This document shows positions 50,049 through 59,927 of a stretch of DNA of 64,000 nt, one piece after another (within the stretch, counting starts at the first letter, position 1; each line of letters opens with the position of its first letter). The notes under the pieces were generated by a model. It did not search any database. It was not told the origin of the DNA and saw nothing but the letters and a program-made list of their open reading frames with translations. Origin of the DNA: Mesorhizobium sp. WSM3859 (GTDB lineage: Bacteria > Pseudomonadota > Alphaproteobacteria > Rhizobiales > Rhizobiaceae); the NCBI RefSeq assembly GCF_002295065.1, contig NZ_NSGG01000019.1:24544-88543 (forward strand), in the 5' to 3' direction. The translations under genes and the position numbers were made by a program.

Positions 50049-51360
50049 CTACTGTCCGATGCCCCGGCGTCTTCCGATGTCGATGCCGTGATTGAAGGCG
50101 AGTTCCAGGCCGAGATGACGACCTGATTCGAAGGCGATGCCGAGGTGCCCCTTACGGTTGGCGAGGATGGATTCAAGCTGCGGATCGCGTTCGACGTTTT
50201 TGGCCATGTCGCCCCTCGCCGATCGCGTGGCCTTGTAACCGGGCATGTCGCCGCCCGATACTGATGCTGGCTGGATCCGATCGAGTTCGTGCCAGCGTTC
50301 CACGAAGCGGTCGGCACGGCGGCTCGGACCGGTGCGGATTTCGGTTTCAAGCTGGAGAGCACGGATGACGCGGTTGATCCGTCCGGCAGCGGCCTCGCCG
50401 ACACGCTCCGAGTCTTGACGTAAGCCGCCTCAGCATCGCGCCAGCCATGGGGCCGCACCTCGTCGAAGACTTTCGGGCGTCGGCCAGTTCGCGCGACAGC
50501 ATCGGGGCTGGCCTCTTTGCCGGCACCGTCGTCGTTGAATATCGCGTCCACGGCGCGGGCATGACGCACGAGCGCATCGGTTCGGGCTCTCCGCAACGCC
50601 GCTTGCCCGTCCTCGGCGGTCTCTCTCGCTGCCGCGGCGGATTCGAGGCGCACTTCCTCTCTTTCCGGCCTGCGCGTGGCGTCAAAGTTGGGAGCGCCAT
50701 CTGCCGGAGGGCGCCGGCCATCGAACATATTGCGTAGCCGTTCAGCCACGACCTTGCGCACGATGTCGGCAACACGCTCGCGGAACGTGATTCCCCGCCG
50801 CTAGGCATGGCGCTGCGCCGAACCGGCGCGCTCATAATCTGACGCATGTCCTTGGCCCGGTCGCGCGACCGGTGCGGGTGAGCCGGTCCCGATCGGTGAA
50901 ATCGTCGCGGTCATAGTGCAGGTCCGTGCCGTCACGGTGCCGCGACAGGGCGACGTAGCTGCCATGGGCGTCCATGCCCGGCGTCGCCAGCACATGGGTG
51001 CGGTCCACGTTCATGCCCTGCGCCTTGTGGATGGTCGCGGCATAGCCGTGATCGATGCGGTCATAATCCTTTAGGTCGAACGAGACGCTACGCTCGTGAT
51101 CGGTGCGCACGGTCATGAATTGCGCGCTGACCTGCTCGATCGTCCCGAGCATGCCGTTTTTGACGTCAAGGCCGCGCTCGTTGCGTAGGAACATAACGCG
51201 GTCCCCGCTGGCGAAGTTGCGCTCGCCGCGCTCGACCGTCAGACGCACGTCGTCACCCAGATCGCCGGCTTCACGTAACCGACCGCGAGCCGCCTCGTCG
51301 AGGGCGCGAACCTCGGAAATGGAGGTGGGCGCGGCCACCGGCGCTGCCTGCAATCCTTGC
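50049..51360 (-). pseudogene. traA: TraA (Ti-type conjugative relaxase) remnant, 5'-truncated and frameshifted
   Basis: Pieces in three frames read in order as the C-terminal part of rhizobial TraA. The helicase part (51353 to ~50880) has GDRVMFLRNERGLDVKNGML and HGYAATIHKAQGMNVDRTHV plus YVALSRHRDGTDLH. Around 50850-50400 a second frame reads VAERLRNMFDGRRPPA and later charged linker. A third frame ends DPQLESILANRKGHLGIAFE and GLELAFNHGIDIGRRRGIGQ, stop at 50049. The N-terminal relaxase domain is missing. A conjugation gene in decay. Confidence 0.85.
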
Positions 51361-51373
51361 GCGTGAGCCGATG

Positions 51374-51622
51374 CTATTGTTCGACTTTCGCAGACCGGGT
51401 GGCTATATCGGCTAAGATAGCACGGAGAAGCGTTCCAATTTCCTGTTCAGCGAGCCCCGGTGCAATTCCTAATTGGGACAGTTGGACGAGAATTGTCTTC
51501 ACGGTGCTGCGCCAGAAGGCATTGGCGTCCTCCCCGTTCTTGGATTCCAGAACCCGGGCGATACCTTCGACCAATTTCCGCCGACGATGCAGCGGAAACG
51601 CGCTTATGCTTGAGTCACCCAT
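51374..51622 (-). CDS. DUF6074-like small protein
   Basis: 82 residues. The N-terminal ISAFPLHRRRKLVEGIARVL, followed by ANAFWRSTVKTILVQLSQLG and a closing acidic/hydrophobic helix, matches the short proteins (FP-x-x-RR start, W-x-x-x-L helix, L-x-x-x-GI) that in rhizobia often sit upstream of traA-type genes. Function unknown. It lies directly upstream of the traA remnant on the same strand. Confidence 0.6.
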   Translation of the reverse strand: MGDSSISAFPLHRRRKLVEGIARVLESKNGEDANAFWRSTVKTILVQLSQLGIAPGLAEQEIGTLLRAILADIATRSAKVEQ

Positions 51623-51759
51623 TGATCAGCTCACGCCTCCAGTTTCGGGATTAAGCATTGGAGGGTTAAAAAATTTCGTTAACGGCGCCTTTTTTCGGAC
51701 AGAGGCCAACAGTGGAATAAGGGGCACGTAATTCCCAATCCGGCGTTGATCCATCAGTC

Positions 51760-51995
51760 CCGTGCCGCGTCGGCAGGTCGCTCGCAAGACCTGGGCCCGC
51801 GCCAGATCTACGAAGCTTTTCGCGACCAGATCCTGGCCGGGGTCTATGAACGGGGCAGTCAACTGCCGTCCTCCGGCGCTGGCGAATGAGCTCGGCGTTT
51901 CGGGAACCACGGTTACCGTCGCGTACGACCAGTTGGGCCGCGGAAGGTTTCATCGAGGTCATTCAAGGCGCAAGGACTCGCGTTTGCGTCGTCGC
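51760..51995 (+). pseudogene. GntR/MocR-type winged-helix fragment
   Basis: Three frames spell the N-terminal HTH of a GntR/aminotransferase (MocR, PdxR-like) regulator: GPRQIYEAFRDQILAGVYER then LPSS; after a shift ALANELGVSGTTVTVAYDQL; after a second shift EGFIEVIQGARTRV. The aminotransferase domain is absent. Two small indels explain the shifts. Confidence 0.8.
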
Positions 51996-52386
51996 TCGTC
52001 CATAGCAGGGCCAGCAGCGCGGTGCCAAAACGGATCGGCCCATTGCTCTTCTGCGGCTACGGCGACCGAGCTTCGGGACCGAGATCATCGGTGCTCTGGA
52101 GCAGCTTCTTTGAGTTGCGTGCAAGCCGTCAAGTACTATCGGACACACGGGGAAATAGCTTTTGCATGCTGCCATGTTTTGGGATATCGACCTCCTCGTC
52201 GATGCCCGAGATGGCATAGCCTACCTGCTCCCAGGCTTTATAGAAAACGGTCTGCAGGGTGTGAGTAGCCAGCAGGCTTGCTCGTGCCGTCGGATGCATA
52301 TAGCTCGGGCGACAGCGGAAGGGCCAGACGTTCATTCGTGTCTGCCGCGACTTCCGCGCCAATTCGTATCCAACAAGGAAGAAACT

Positions 52387-53061
52387 ATGAGGCGGCAGAC
52401 CCGACCGTTCACGGTGGAGATCAGACAGAAGCGCAGTTCTCAAAAACGGGGTCATTCCATCTGGGGCGATGTCGATCTCTCCGCAGCAATGGCCGAGACA
52501 ACAAGGGAACTCAAGGAGATGGAGTTGCCAAATGGTCGCCTTATTGACTCTAGTGCCGTAGCACTTGATGCTGAACACATGCACAAACCGCGAGCGGAGC
52601 ATCTTATGGCAAATCTCTTGGACGCTGAAACTGCAACGGAACCGGCAGCCAAAGTGGAAACGCCTGAAAAGAAGAAAGCACCACGGTCGCGGAAGGCGAA
52701 GGGTGAGCCTAGGCAGCCTGCCCGGAAGAATGCCGCCAATACGGCGCCTCAGGCGACGGAAGCACCAGCAGCGGCCGTGCGGACCGGACGGAAGATTTAC
52801 TCTGAAAAGGAGCGTGCCCAGATGCTCGCCCAGATCGAGAAGTCTATCGGTGGCGGCGCCACTCACAAGGGTGCCGTAAAGCAGGCCGGCATCTCGGAAC
52901 AGACCTACTATAAATGGAAGAAGGCTGCGCCGCCTGCGTCGGATGGTGACAATCTGAAGGACCTCGTCGCGCTTGAGGAAGAAAACAAGCGACTGAAGAG
53001 CCTGCTCGCGGCACGCTTGCGCAAGGAGAACGCGGAACTGACTAGGAAACTGGGGCTGTAA
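52387..53061 (+). CDS. SyrB-like protein
   Basis: 224 residues, ATG after AAGGA. The N-terminal ~130 residues are polar (Lys/Ala/Pro-rich linker). The C-terminal part carries RKIYSEKERAQMLAQIEKSI, GATHKGAVKQAGISEQTYYK and a Leu/Lys helix (LVALEEENKRLKSLLAARLR), closely resembling SyrB/SyrB2 of Sinorhizobium, which also recalls the IS3 OrfA HTH. SyrB represses syrM; a regulatory role in symbiosis is therefore possible but not shown. Confidence 0.8.
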   Translation: MRRQTRPFTVEIRQKRSSQKRGHSIWGDVDLSAAMAETTRELKEMELPNGRLIDSSAVALDAEHMHKPRAEHLMANLLDAETATEPAAKVETPEKKKAPRSRKAKGEPRQPARKNAANTAPQATEAPAAAVRTGRKIYSEKERAQMLAQIEKSIGGGATHKGAVKQAGISEQTYYKWKKAAPPASDGDNLKDLVALEEENKRLKSLLAARLRKENAELTRKLGL

Positions 53062-53808
53062 TAAACGCTGAATCGCGGACCGGAGCGGATACGTATTCGT
53101 CGTCGACGCCGTCCGAGCGCTCATTATCTGCTCCAATGCCGAGGGCGCCACTCTTTTGTAGAACGCGGTATAAAGGTGAAGGCGTTGTGCGGACCGCCGG
53201 TCTCGGCCACCGCGCGGTTTTACTCGCCGGCGGGGCGATTGGCCGTCGCTTTGAACATCAGAGGTCGAAATAAAGCGCATGCCGGATTTCCCGGCGGCCG
53301 GTCGGCGCTGCCTATCTTGTACCACGCCATATGGATGACGATGGGCGCAGTGATGGGGGAGATGACGACCGCCTCATTGTAGAGCAGGAAATTCGTTGCC
53401 TTGATGTCGTCGGGTGGCCGCCAGAACCAGAGCGGTCACAAACGCGCCGCAGGTCGCAAAAAGTGTCCCGCGAGCGACCGAAGATTTATCGATTGCCTTC
53501 GGTTGTGGTGGCCGGGCGGTGTGCAAGGTTCGAGCGAAGTGAGTCGTCCCTCATTTTGAAGGTGACGCGCCCTCGTACCCTCACTGGGAGAAAGTGAATC
53601 AGTGGACAGCGCCGGGCCGGGATGAGCCCTCAGCAGGCTTCCAGGCTCGATGCTTCCGGCGACAGGCGATCATGGTGGGCCTTGCGAGTCGCTTTGCGAT
53701 AAGAGCGGGCTTTTGCGATTTTCGCTTTTGCTGCTCCTGAAATCTCGGCTATGAAGCGGACTGGCTTATGGCCTGCCCACATCGACATGGTTACAAAGGA
53801 ATACGATT
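53062..53808. other. Non-coding or degraded island sequence
   Basis: About 750 bases in which I find no gene with start context or family pattern. Presumably holds the promoter and long leader of cspA at the right end. Confidence 0.4.
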
Positions 53809-54021
53809 ATGGCGACCGGAACGGTAAAGTGGTTCAACAGCACCAAGGGATTTGGATTTATCCAGCCCGACAATGGTGGTCAGGATGTTTTCGTCCACAT
53901 TTCGGCTGTCGAACGAGCGGGCCTTTCGACCCTTAATGAGGGCCAGAAGATCAACTACGAGATCGAACAGGACCGCCGTACCGGCAAGTCCTCCGCTGGC
54001 AGTCTCAGCAAAGCTAGCTGA
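53809..54021 (+). CDS. cspA: Cold-shock protein
   Basis: 70 residues, the normal length. RNA-binding motifs RNP1 KGFGFIQPD and RNP2 DVFVHISAV are both present, with the N-terminal GTVKWFNSTKG. Single OB-fold nucleic-acid chaperone. It stands alone in the island with a hairpin just after the stop; in rhizobia several csp copies exist, so this is probably an island-borne extra copy. Confidence 0.96.
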   Translation: MATGTVKWFNSTKGFGFIQPDNGGQDVFVHISAVERAGLSTLNEGQKINYEIEQDRRTGKSSAGSLSKAS

Positions 54022-54030
54022 ACTTTTCTG

Positions 54031-54058
54031 CGTCTGCCCGGCAAGATTCGGGCAGACG
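54031..54058 (+). terminator. Hairpin after cspA
   Basis: A perfect 10-bp stem (54031-54040 with 54049-54058), 8-nt loop, 10 nt after the stop. TTTT precedes rather than follows the stem, so it may also serve the opposite strand. Confidence 0.55.
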
Positions 54059-54267
54059 TGCCACCGACCGCCGCATAGAGCGGACAAGAGCATGGATCCA
54101 TCGCCGACCGGGGCAGATTTGTGGGAAGCTGCTAATTCCTACTGAAACAAGATGTTTGCGAGTGAAGAGGAGCAGGTCCCCGCTCTCATGTTCTGCAGTG
54201 AACCTCTCCATTGTGATTGTTCCTGGAATGTGGGTCTGACGCTCTCTCGATCCAGTGTGGCCGGGGG

Positions 54268-55101
54268 ATGAACGAGCAATTCAAGCGGCCTCCAGTGATT
54301 GACACCTCCGGGATCAAGAGGGCCGGGTACATTGGCCCCGAAGGTACTTGGACACATCAAGCCACGTTGGACATCTTTGGTGACCAAGTTGAACTCGTTC
54401 CGTTCAGCGATGGATTGTTCGAAACATATGAAAAGGGCTGCGTCGACGTTGCATGCGCCCCAGTTACGACCTCTCTGGTCGGAACCACTCCTTACCTCGA
54501 TCAAATCCTGAGCTTGAGGTCTCCCAGGATCATCGCCGAGTATCCGAAGATCCTGAGCTACAGCCTGATTGCAAGCGAGGATGCAAGTTTCTCGACGATC
54601 ACTAAGGTAATGGGCCATCCCGTAGCCTTGCAGGAGGTGGCCGCGTGGCTCGACGAGAACATGCCGAACGTTGAGCGAGAGAGCCGCACGGGAGCGACAT
54701 CTTTCGTGGCTGAGCAAAAGTCTCCTTCGATAGCGGCATTTGGTCCTGCACTTGGAGCCAAGCTGTACAATCTGCAGTTCTTGCGAACAGGAATCGAAGA
54801 AGGGCTACATAACGTAACCCGGTGGTGGGTGCTTGGGCGCAAGACTCCTGCGCCGACTGGATTCGACCGGACGACACTTCATCTCCGCGTTTCAGAGCAA
54901 AACCTCAATTATATTCTGAAGATGTTCTCGAAGGAAGATTTATTCGTTCTCAACATCTATGAGCGTCCGACATGCGAGCGGCTGGACACCCATCAGTATG
55001 TCATCGATGTCGCTGGACATGTTTCGACGAACCCGGCGCTGGCTGCGTTGGCCGCGATCGATGGCATTAGAATTCTGGGATCGTACCCGCGTCTTTACTA
55101 G
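54268..55101 (+). CDS. Prephenate dehydratase-like protein
   Basis: 277 residues. The dehydratase domain is recognisable: AGYIGPEGTWTHQATLDIFG at the start, then CVDVACAPVTTSLVGTTPYL in place of the usual substrate loop, and SRTGATSFVAEQKSPSIAAF. A C-terminal ACT-like region has KEDLFVLNIYERPT, the ESRP motif being reduced to YERP. Because catalytic segments differ from housekeeping PheA (for example TTSL instead of N-S-x-x-G), it may act on a related substrate in an island-specific pathway. Confidence 0.75.
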   Translation: MNEQFKRPPVIDTSGIKRAGYIGPEGTWTHQATLDIFGDQVELVPFSDGLFETYEKGCVDVACAPVTTSLVGTTPYLDQILSLRSPRIIAEYPKILSYSLIASEDASFSTITKVMGHPVALQEVAAWLDENMPNVERESRTGATSFVAEQKSPSIAAFGPALGAKLYNLQFLRTGIEEGLHNVTRWWVLGRKTPAPTGFDRTTLHLRVSEQNLNYILKMFSKEDLFVLNIYERPTCERLDTHQYVIDVAGHVSTNPALAALAAIDGIRILGSYPRLY

Positions 55102-55538
55102 CTATGGCTAGACCTCACCGAGGCGAAGAACGGTGGCCCGCCCTTTCGTGCGCATCTTTCCCAATCCGCAGGCTGTATGCGGCTGGTTCCCCAATCCGCA
55201 GAGCTGTATGGCTGGTTCGGGCGCTGGGTGGTTGAGATCCATGAGACCTGGCTCGAGGCGACCCGCTACCTCAACATGGAGCATCTCTCGCGAGCACAAG
55301 AAGGAGAGCCTGAGGGCATTGGCCGCCTGAGCGCGGCCCGGTGCGCCCGCCGCTCCGCTACATGGGGGCTGCTCGGCGGACGCATCCCGTCGCCGCCAGC
55401 CATTTTGCAGAACTTGACGCACAAGTCGATCGCAACTTGTCGTCCAAGCACGATTCCCCTCGATCCGCTGATCTAGCGCAGGGCGTTCGCTGGCCGCATG
55501 TGGACAATGGTTCCGTGCACATCCTAAGGAATCCATTT
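55102..55538. other. Non-coding or degraded sequence with a short tandem repeat
   Basis: About 440 bases without a supported gene. A frame reading ELYGWFGRWVVEIHETWLEA could be a gene remnant but I cannot assign it. Confidence 0.4.
55161..55218. repeat. Tandem duplication of about 29 bp
   Basis: Two adjacent near-identical units (55161-55189 and 55191-55218) both beginning CCAATCCGCAG and ending GGCTGGTTC, differing by single-base indels. Confidence 0.85.
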
Positions 55539-56591
55539 ATGAAATTTCTATTCACTGCGATGGCTGTTGCGCTGGTGGCAGCCACAGCTTTTGCTGCGCA
55601 GTCCATTCCGCCAGACCTCAGAGAAACGGCACTGGCCATCTTCAAGCCCTTGCCATCCATACCGGAGGTCACCAACAACCCGAGGACGCCGGAGAAGATT
55701 GCCCTCGGCAAGGCGCTGTTTTTCGATCCACGCCTCTCGTCCTCAGGCGTTTTCTCTTGCAACTCATGCCACAACCTGGCCACCGGAGGTGACGACAATC
55801 GTGAAACTTCCATTGGCCATGGTTGGCAGAAGGGGCAGCGCAACGCGCCGACGGTGTTTAACTCTGTTTTCAACAAATCGCAGTTTTGGGACGGTCGCGC
55901 CGAAGACCTGAAAGCTCAGGCCAAAGGGCCGATACAGGGCGGTGCCGAGATGGCCAACACATCGCACCAAGTGGTCGAGACACTCAAATCGATGCCGCAA
56001 TATATGGAGTGGTTCCAGTCAGCTTTCCCGGGGGAGGCCGAACCCATCACCTTCGATAATCTAACCAATGCACTCGCAGACTACGAGGCGACACTGGTCA
56101 CGCCGGCGCCCTTCGACGCCTTCCTCACTGGCGATGACACCGCCATCGGTCCCGAAGGAAAACAGGGCCTGGCCCTTTTTATAGAAAAGGGCTGCTCGTC
56201 CTGCCATTCCGGCGTCAATCTTGGAGGGGAAGGCTACTATCCGTTCGGAGTCGTTGAGAAGCCTAGCGCCAACGTTCTGCCGGAGAACGACAAGGGACGA
56301 TTTGCCATCACCAATGTACCAGAGGATTCCTATGTTTTCCGCGTGGCACCGCTGCGCAACGTAGCAATCACGGCGCCGTACTTTCATTCGGGCAAGGTTT
56401 GGGACCTGAGACAGGCCGTCGCCACCATGGGGACCACGCAGCTTGGCGAAGAATTAACGCAATACGAAGTCGACCGGATCGTTGCCTTCCTTAATTCACT
56501 GACCGGAAAGCTACCGAAGATAGCTTATCCCCTCTTACCCACTGAAACGGCGGCAACACCTCGACCTCAATCGCAGATCTTGGGAAAATAG
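55539..56591 (+). CDS. Di-haem cytochrome c peroxidase (CcpA/MauG family)
   Basis: 350 residues. Signal peptide MKFLFTAMAVALVAATAFA; two haem c sites, CNSCH in GVFSCNSCHNLATGGDDNRE and CSSCH in FIEKGCSSCHSGVNLGGEGY. Family segments RNAPTVFNSVFNKSQFWDGR and VAPLRNVAITAPYFHSGKVW are complete. Periplasmic reduction of hydrogen peroxide with cytochrome electrons. The ATG follows TAAGGA. Seems intact although surrounded by degraded sequence. Confidence 0.95.
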   Translation: MKFLFTAMAVALVAATAFAAQSIPPDLRETALAIFKPLPSIPEVTNNPRTPEKIALGKALFFDPRLSSSGVFSCNSCHNLATGGDDNRETSIGHGWQKGQRNAPTVFNSVFNKSQFWDGRAEDLKAQAKGPIQGGAEMANTSHQVVETLKSMPQYMEWFQSAFPGEAEPITFDNLTNALADYEATLVTPAPFDAFLTGDDTAIGPEGKQGLALFIEKGCSSCHSGVNLGGEGYYPFGVVEKPSANVLPENDKGRFAITNVPEDSYVFRVAPLRNVAITAPYFHSGKVWDLRQAVATMGTTQLGEELTQYEVDRIVAFLNSLTGKLPKIAYPLLPTETAATPRPQSQILGK

Positions 56592-57580
56592 CGATCGCGT
56601 CGGGCGCGTGAGCATTGGTTTCCGTCATCGACTGGGCCAATGCCACCAGCGCGACGTCATCGGATCAGGCCGCGATGCGTCGGTGAAGATGGGAGTGCGC
56701 AGGTGGCGGGGGCAATAACTTGTGCACCCAGCCGCGTTGGGTGAAGGCGACGGGACAGCTGCTCGCCGAAATGCTGCACCATGTCGTTTCGTTCGAACTC
56801 GCCGTTGCACCAGCACGTCCGGCCCGATCTCCTCCTGCCAGAGGATCTCCGCCTCAGTCTCCCTCTTTAAGAAGGCATTGTAATCGACATAGCCCGCTGG
56901 TCTTTCGCATGGGCGGCTGGTTCAATGAGCGTGTACTGCAGCCCACCATTGACCCAATTCTTTAGATCTCGTCGTCGCGGCCGCCGCCCAGAAACGCAGC
57001 ATTGCTGTCGGAACCTCGGTCGACTCGACAGAGAGCGATGGCGCCACGGCGTTTTGCGTCAAGAGTTAGGTGTGGCGATGATCCAGTCCCTCAGGGGGGA
57101 TCTGGTCGAGTTCGCGCCGGTGGAGCCGCGCGGCTGGTCACTGTGCGTGAATCGCTCGTATGTGCTGCGGAATCACTATTTGTAAGTGTTTCCCTATCCT
57201 TCATCCCGACCGCTGTGATCGGTCGTACTCTTCCAACAGCCAACATCGCGGGTCACGGCCGAACCGCAACCGAGCTGCGCCGCGCCGTCGGAAACGTCTG
57301 GTCACGTTTGGCAGGTGCGCGTTGGAAACGGTGGTTCCGTGACACACTATCGCCACCGTTTAGCCGCGGTCGCCCCAATCATCCACGACATAGCCGGCGT
57401 TGCCCTGAGACGGTTCGGTCCGGCACCGGCTCAAACCCAACCCCCTGCGCAAGGATCAGTGCCGGATCGAACCACCCTGCAGCTCTTGCTTGGAGGAATT
57501 AGGTGCGATTCCGAACTGCAAATGGCGGACTTCAGAAGCAAGCTCATCCGCTTCATTGATCGATACTGGTTCCCAAATAA
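56592..57580. other. Degraded sequence upstream of the IS21 remnant
   Basis: Nearly 1 kb without a supported gene. It may contain the N-terminal end of the istA remnant in damaged form; I could not align it by eye. Confidence 0.4.
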
Positions 57581-57589
57581 GGCCGGTAT

Positions 57590-58715
57590 CACCGACCGCA
57601 GCGAGCGTCGGATCGCGCGAGCGCCACTGGCGAACCGGGCCAGACCCTCTCGAACAGGTGTGGCCGCGCGATTTTGCTTTGATGGAGGCGCGGATCCTTG
57701 TTGCACGACCGCTGCATGTTCCCAACCGCTACAGGCGAGACGGAAATGGAAGAGGCGATGGCCGAAGCACTCGCCGCCCATGGTGATGCGCAGATCGTCG
57801 CAGATGGTAAAGTCCGACAGTCCCTGTCGGCCGGTCGCGTGACGCTGTGCGAAGATGATCTCCTTCTCGCCCCCGCTCAGCGCCCTCCACCGGACAATCC
57901 GGCGCTCAAGGGTGCGCCTCACGCCGTCGGGAACGGCATCCTCCCCGAACTCGTCCTGCACGGTCTCGAAGATGGTAACGGACAGGATGCCATCGATCTT
58001 GAGCAACTCCTCTATTCGGCGGAGAGAACTTCACCGCCTTGTCGGAACATTGCAGGATGCGCTGTGGGGGCTGGGTGGTGTGCCGGCGGAACACCGCAGT
58101 GACTCGCTCTCGGCCGCCTGCAAGAACCTCGATGCCGACGCCCAGTGCGATTTCACCCAAAGCTACCAGGCTCTGTGTCGCCATTACGGAATGTGCGCCA
58201 CCCGCAACAGCCGCGGCGAAGCCAATGAGAACGGATCGATCGAAGCCCCTCATGGCCACCTGAAGCGGCGCCTCGACCAGGCTCTGCGCCGCCGGCCGCG
58301 ATTTCGCCAGCATCGAGGACTATCGCCGCTTCGTCGAGAAGGAGGTTGCCAAGCAGAACCGGCGCCGGGCTAAGCTTTTGGAGGAAGAGCGCCGCCTGCT
58401 CCAGCCGCTGCCGCCGCGGCAAACGACCGATTTCACCCTGGTCCGGACGTCACGCGCAACAGTACGATCAGCAACGCCTGGGGCTTGCGCTTCAGGTTCG
58501 CGACGAAGTGCCGGAAATCGATACTGTGCCCCGACCGGGTTGTCTGACGCGGATCCGGTTGGTGGTCATCACCTGGTCCGGCCCGAGGAAGAGGTCGATG
58601 CGGTCATCATACAGATGGGCGTGGAGGCGCCGCCCGATGGCGCGCGACGCTGCGCTACATGGTCTACCGAGACGCTTGCGCGGGACGCCCGAATGGCCGG
58701 CTGCATAGCCCCTCA
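57590..58715 (+). pseudogene. istA: IS21-family istA transposase remnant with two internally inverted segments
   Basis: Four successive stretches spell one IstA but alternate strand. Plus ~57620-57695: RHWRTGPDPLEQVWPRDFAL. Minus ~58006-57705: KIDGILSVTIFETVQDEFGE, RTLERRIVRWRALSGGEKEI, GRQGLSDFT and FRLACSGWEHAAVV. Plus ~58013-58450: FGGENFTALSE, ALWGLGGVPAEHRSDSLSAA, FTQSYQALCRHYGM, ENGSIEAPHGHLKRRL and QTTDFT. Minus ~58650-58460: AIGRRLHAHLYDDRIDLFLG and FRHFVANLKRKPQALL. Plus from ~58647: LRYMVYRD. Each flipped block sits exactly where its sequence belongs. Frameshifts also occur. No istB seen. Confidence 0.85.
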
Positions 58716-58754
58716 CGTGGCCACATCTAAACAACGTGACGACGCCGCCAAAGC

Positions 58755-59927
58755 TTATCGACCTCGACTCGAGCGTTCTCTGCTTCTCGTGGAAGACGCT
58801 AAATCAGCTCGTGCGTTAGCGGCGCCCCGCGGTTCAGCAACCGGCCGATTCGATCCTCTTGCCGTTGAGTATTCCGACGGCACGACGGGAGGCCGGGGCA
58901 GCGAGTCCAGTTGGTTGGCAGACACCAGAACTGATTGCACTGCGTTTTGATTAGGATCCATTCCGAAGGCTTCGCGAATCATCCGTGATGCGATTTCCGT
59001 TTTTTTGTCTTCAGGAAAACGGGACAATGCCGTGCGTACACTTTTGGCGAACTCGGGTGAGATCACTTGTGGTTCTGCATATTTGTCGTAGGATGTGGGT
59101 GCGTCGTGCTTCCTGCGCAAATCGTTGCGAACGTCGTCATCACTGTCCGGATGCAGGAGCGGAATCAACCCCTCAACACGGTTTTTCAGGAATTCAGCCT
59201 CGCTTTTGTCCATCGACCAAGGACCTTGCCAGGCTGGCTCTCGGCCCCATGCGCTGTCCTTCAACCGAACAGCGGGACCGTTGGCCCAGGCATCCATGAC
59301 CACGGTTGAGCTCGTATCGCGGCTTTCGCGCCACAGTTCGTTCCAGGTGTGAGCCGCATTGACTGGGATCTCATCACCTTCGTCGGTTATTTGTTTCATT
59401 GGAACGGTAGCAGCATAGGTCGTACTGAACTCGTTGGCCGCCATGTGTGGGGCGTGGACGATGGCGGAAAGGGGAGCGGTCTGATCGCAGACCGCCGCTC
59501 CCATGAGTACGGCCCGTGCAACCTTGTTGGTGGCGTCTATTCCCCGCAGTGCTACCGACGATCCGATGCCGTTGTGGCCGTGCGAGGGAATGTCGTCCGC
59601 CTTAACGTTTCCCCGGCCATGCTTGAGCAGCAGGCGGACGTCGTGAACCGTTTGCCCGGCCGTCGCGAGTCTTCTCGGGCTCGTGACCTCGTCACCGACG
59701 ACAAACGCTCCCATATGGTAGGCGGCCTGCTGGATCTGATGTTGCTCCAGAGGCACATCTCCGCCCCATCGCAAACTGTCGGGAAGCGTACCCAGCGAGA
59801 CCCTCAGCGCTGATATGCTGCTCTCAAAGTTCGATGCCGTGGATTCTCGCGTGTCATGTGCGGAATGTCGAGCCGATCCGGAGGATTTGGAGCCGCAAAT
59901 TCCCAATCTTTTCACCTTTCTGATCAC
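58755..59927 (-). CDS. Candidate VirB/D4 type IV secretion effector
   Basis: 390 residues. The start is uncertain: the frame opens with a GTG at 59927 and the first ATG is ~72 codons in. No signal peptide or membrane segment. The sequence is unlike known families to my eye (HGHNGIGSSVALRGIDATNK, EIPVNAAHTWNELWRESRD). The C-terminus RADLASSTRSRERSSRGR contains an exact R-X7-R-X-R-X-R, the C-terminal transport signal described for Agrobacterium VirF/VirE-type substrates. It lies 2 kb from virD4. Likely exported to host cells; biochemical activity unknown. Confidence 0.65.
   Translation of the reverse strand: MIRKVKRLGICGSKSSGSARHSAHDTRESTASNFESSISALRVSLGTLPDSLRWGGDVPLEQHQIQQAAYHMGAFVVGDEVTSPRRLATAGQTVHDVRLLLKHGRGNVKADDIPSHGHNGIGSSVALRGIDATNKVARAVLMGAAVCDQTAPLSAIVHAPHMAANEFSTTYAATVPMKQITDEGDEIPVNAAHTWNELWRESRDTSSTVVMDAWANGPAVRLKDSAWGREPAWQGPWSMDKSEAEFLKNRVEGLIPLLHPDSDDDVRNDLRRKHDAPTSYDKYAEPQVISPEFAKSVRTALSRFPEDKKTEIASRMIREAFGMDPNQNAVQSVLVSANQLDSLPRPPVVPSEYSTARGSNRPVAEPRGAANARADLASSTRSRERSSRGR

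Noticed and set aside
52129..53325. 398-codon open frame on the minus strand
   Set aside because: Antisense to the SyrB-like gene; no family features.
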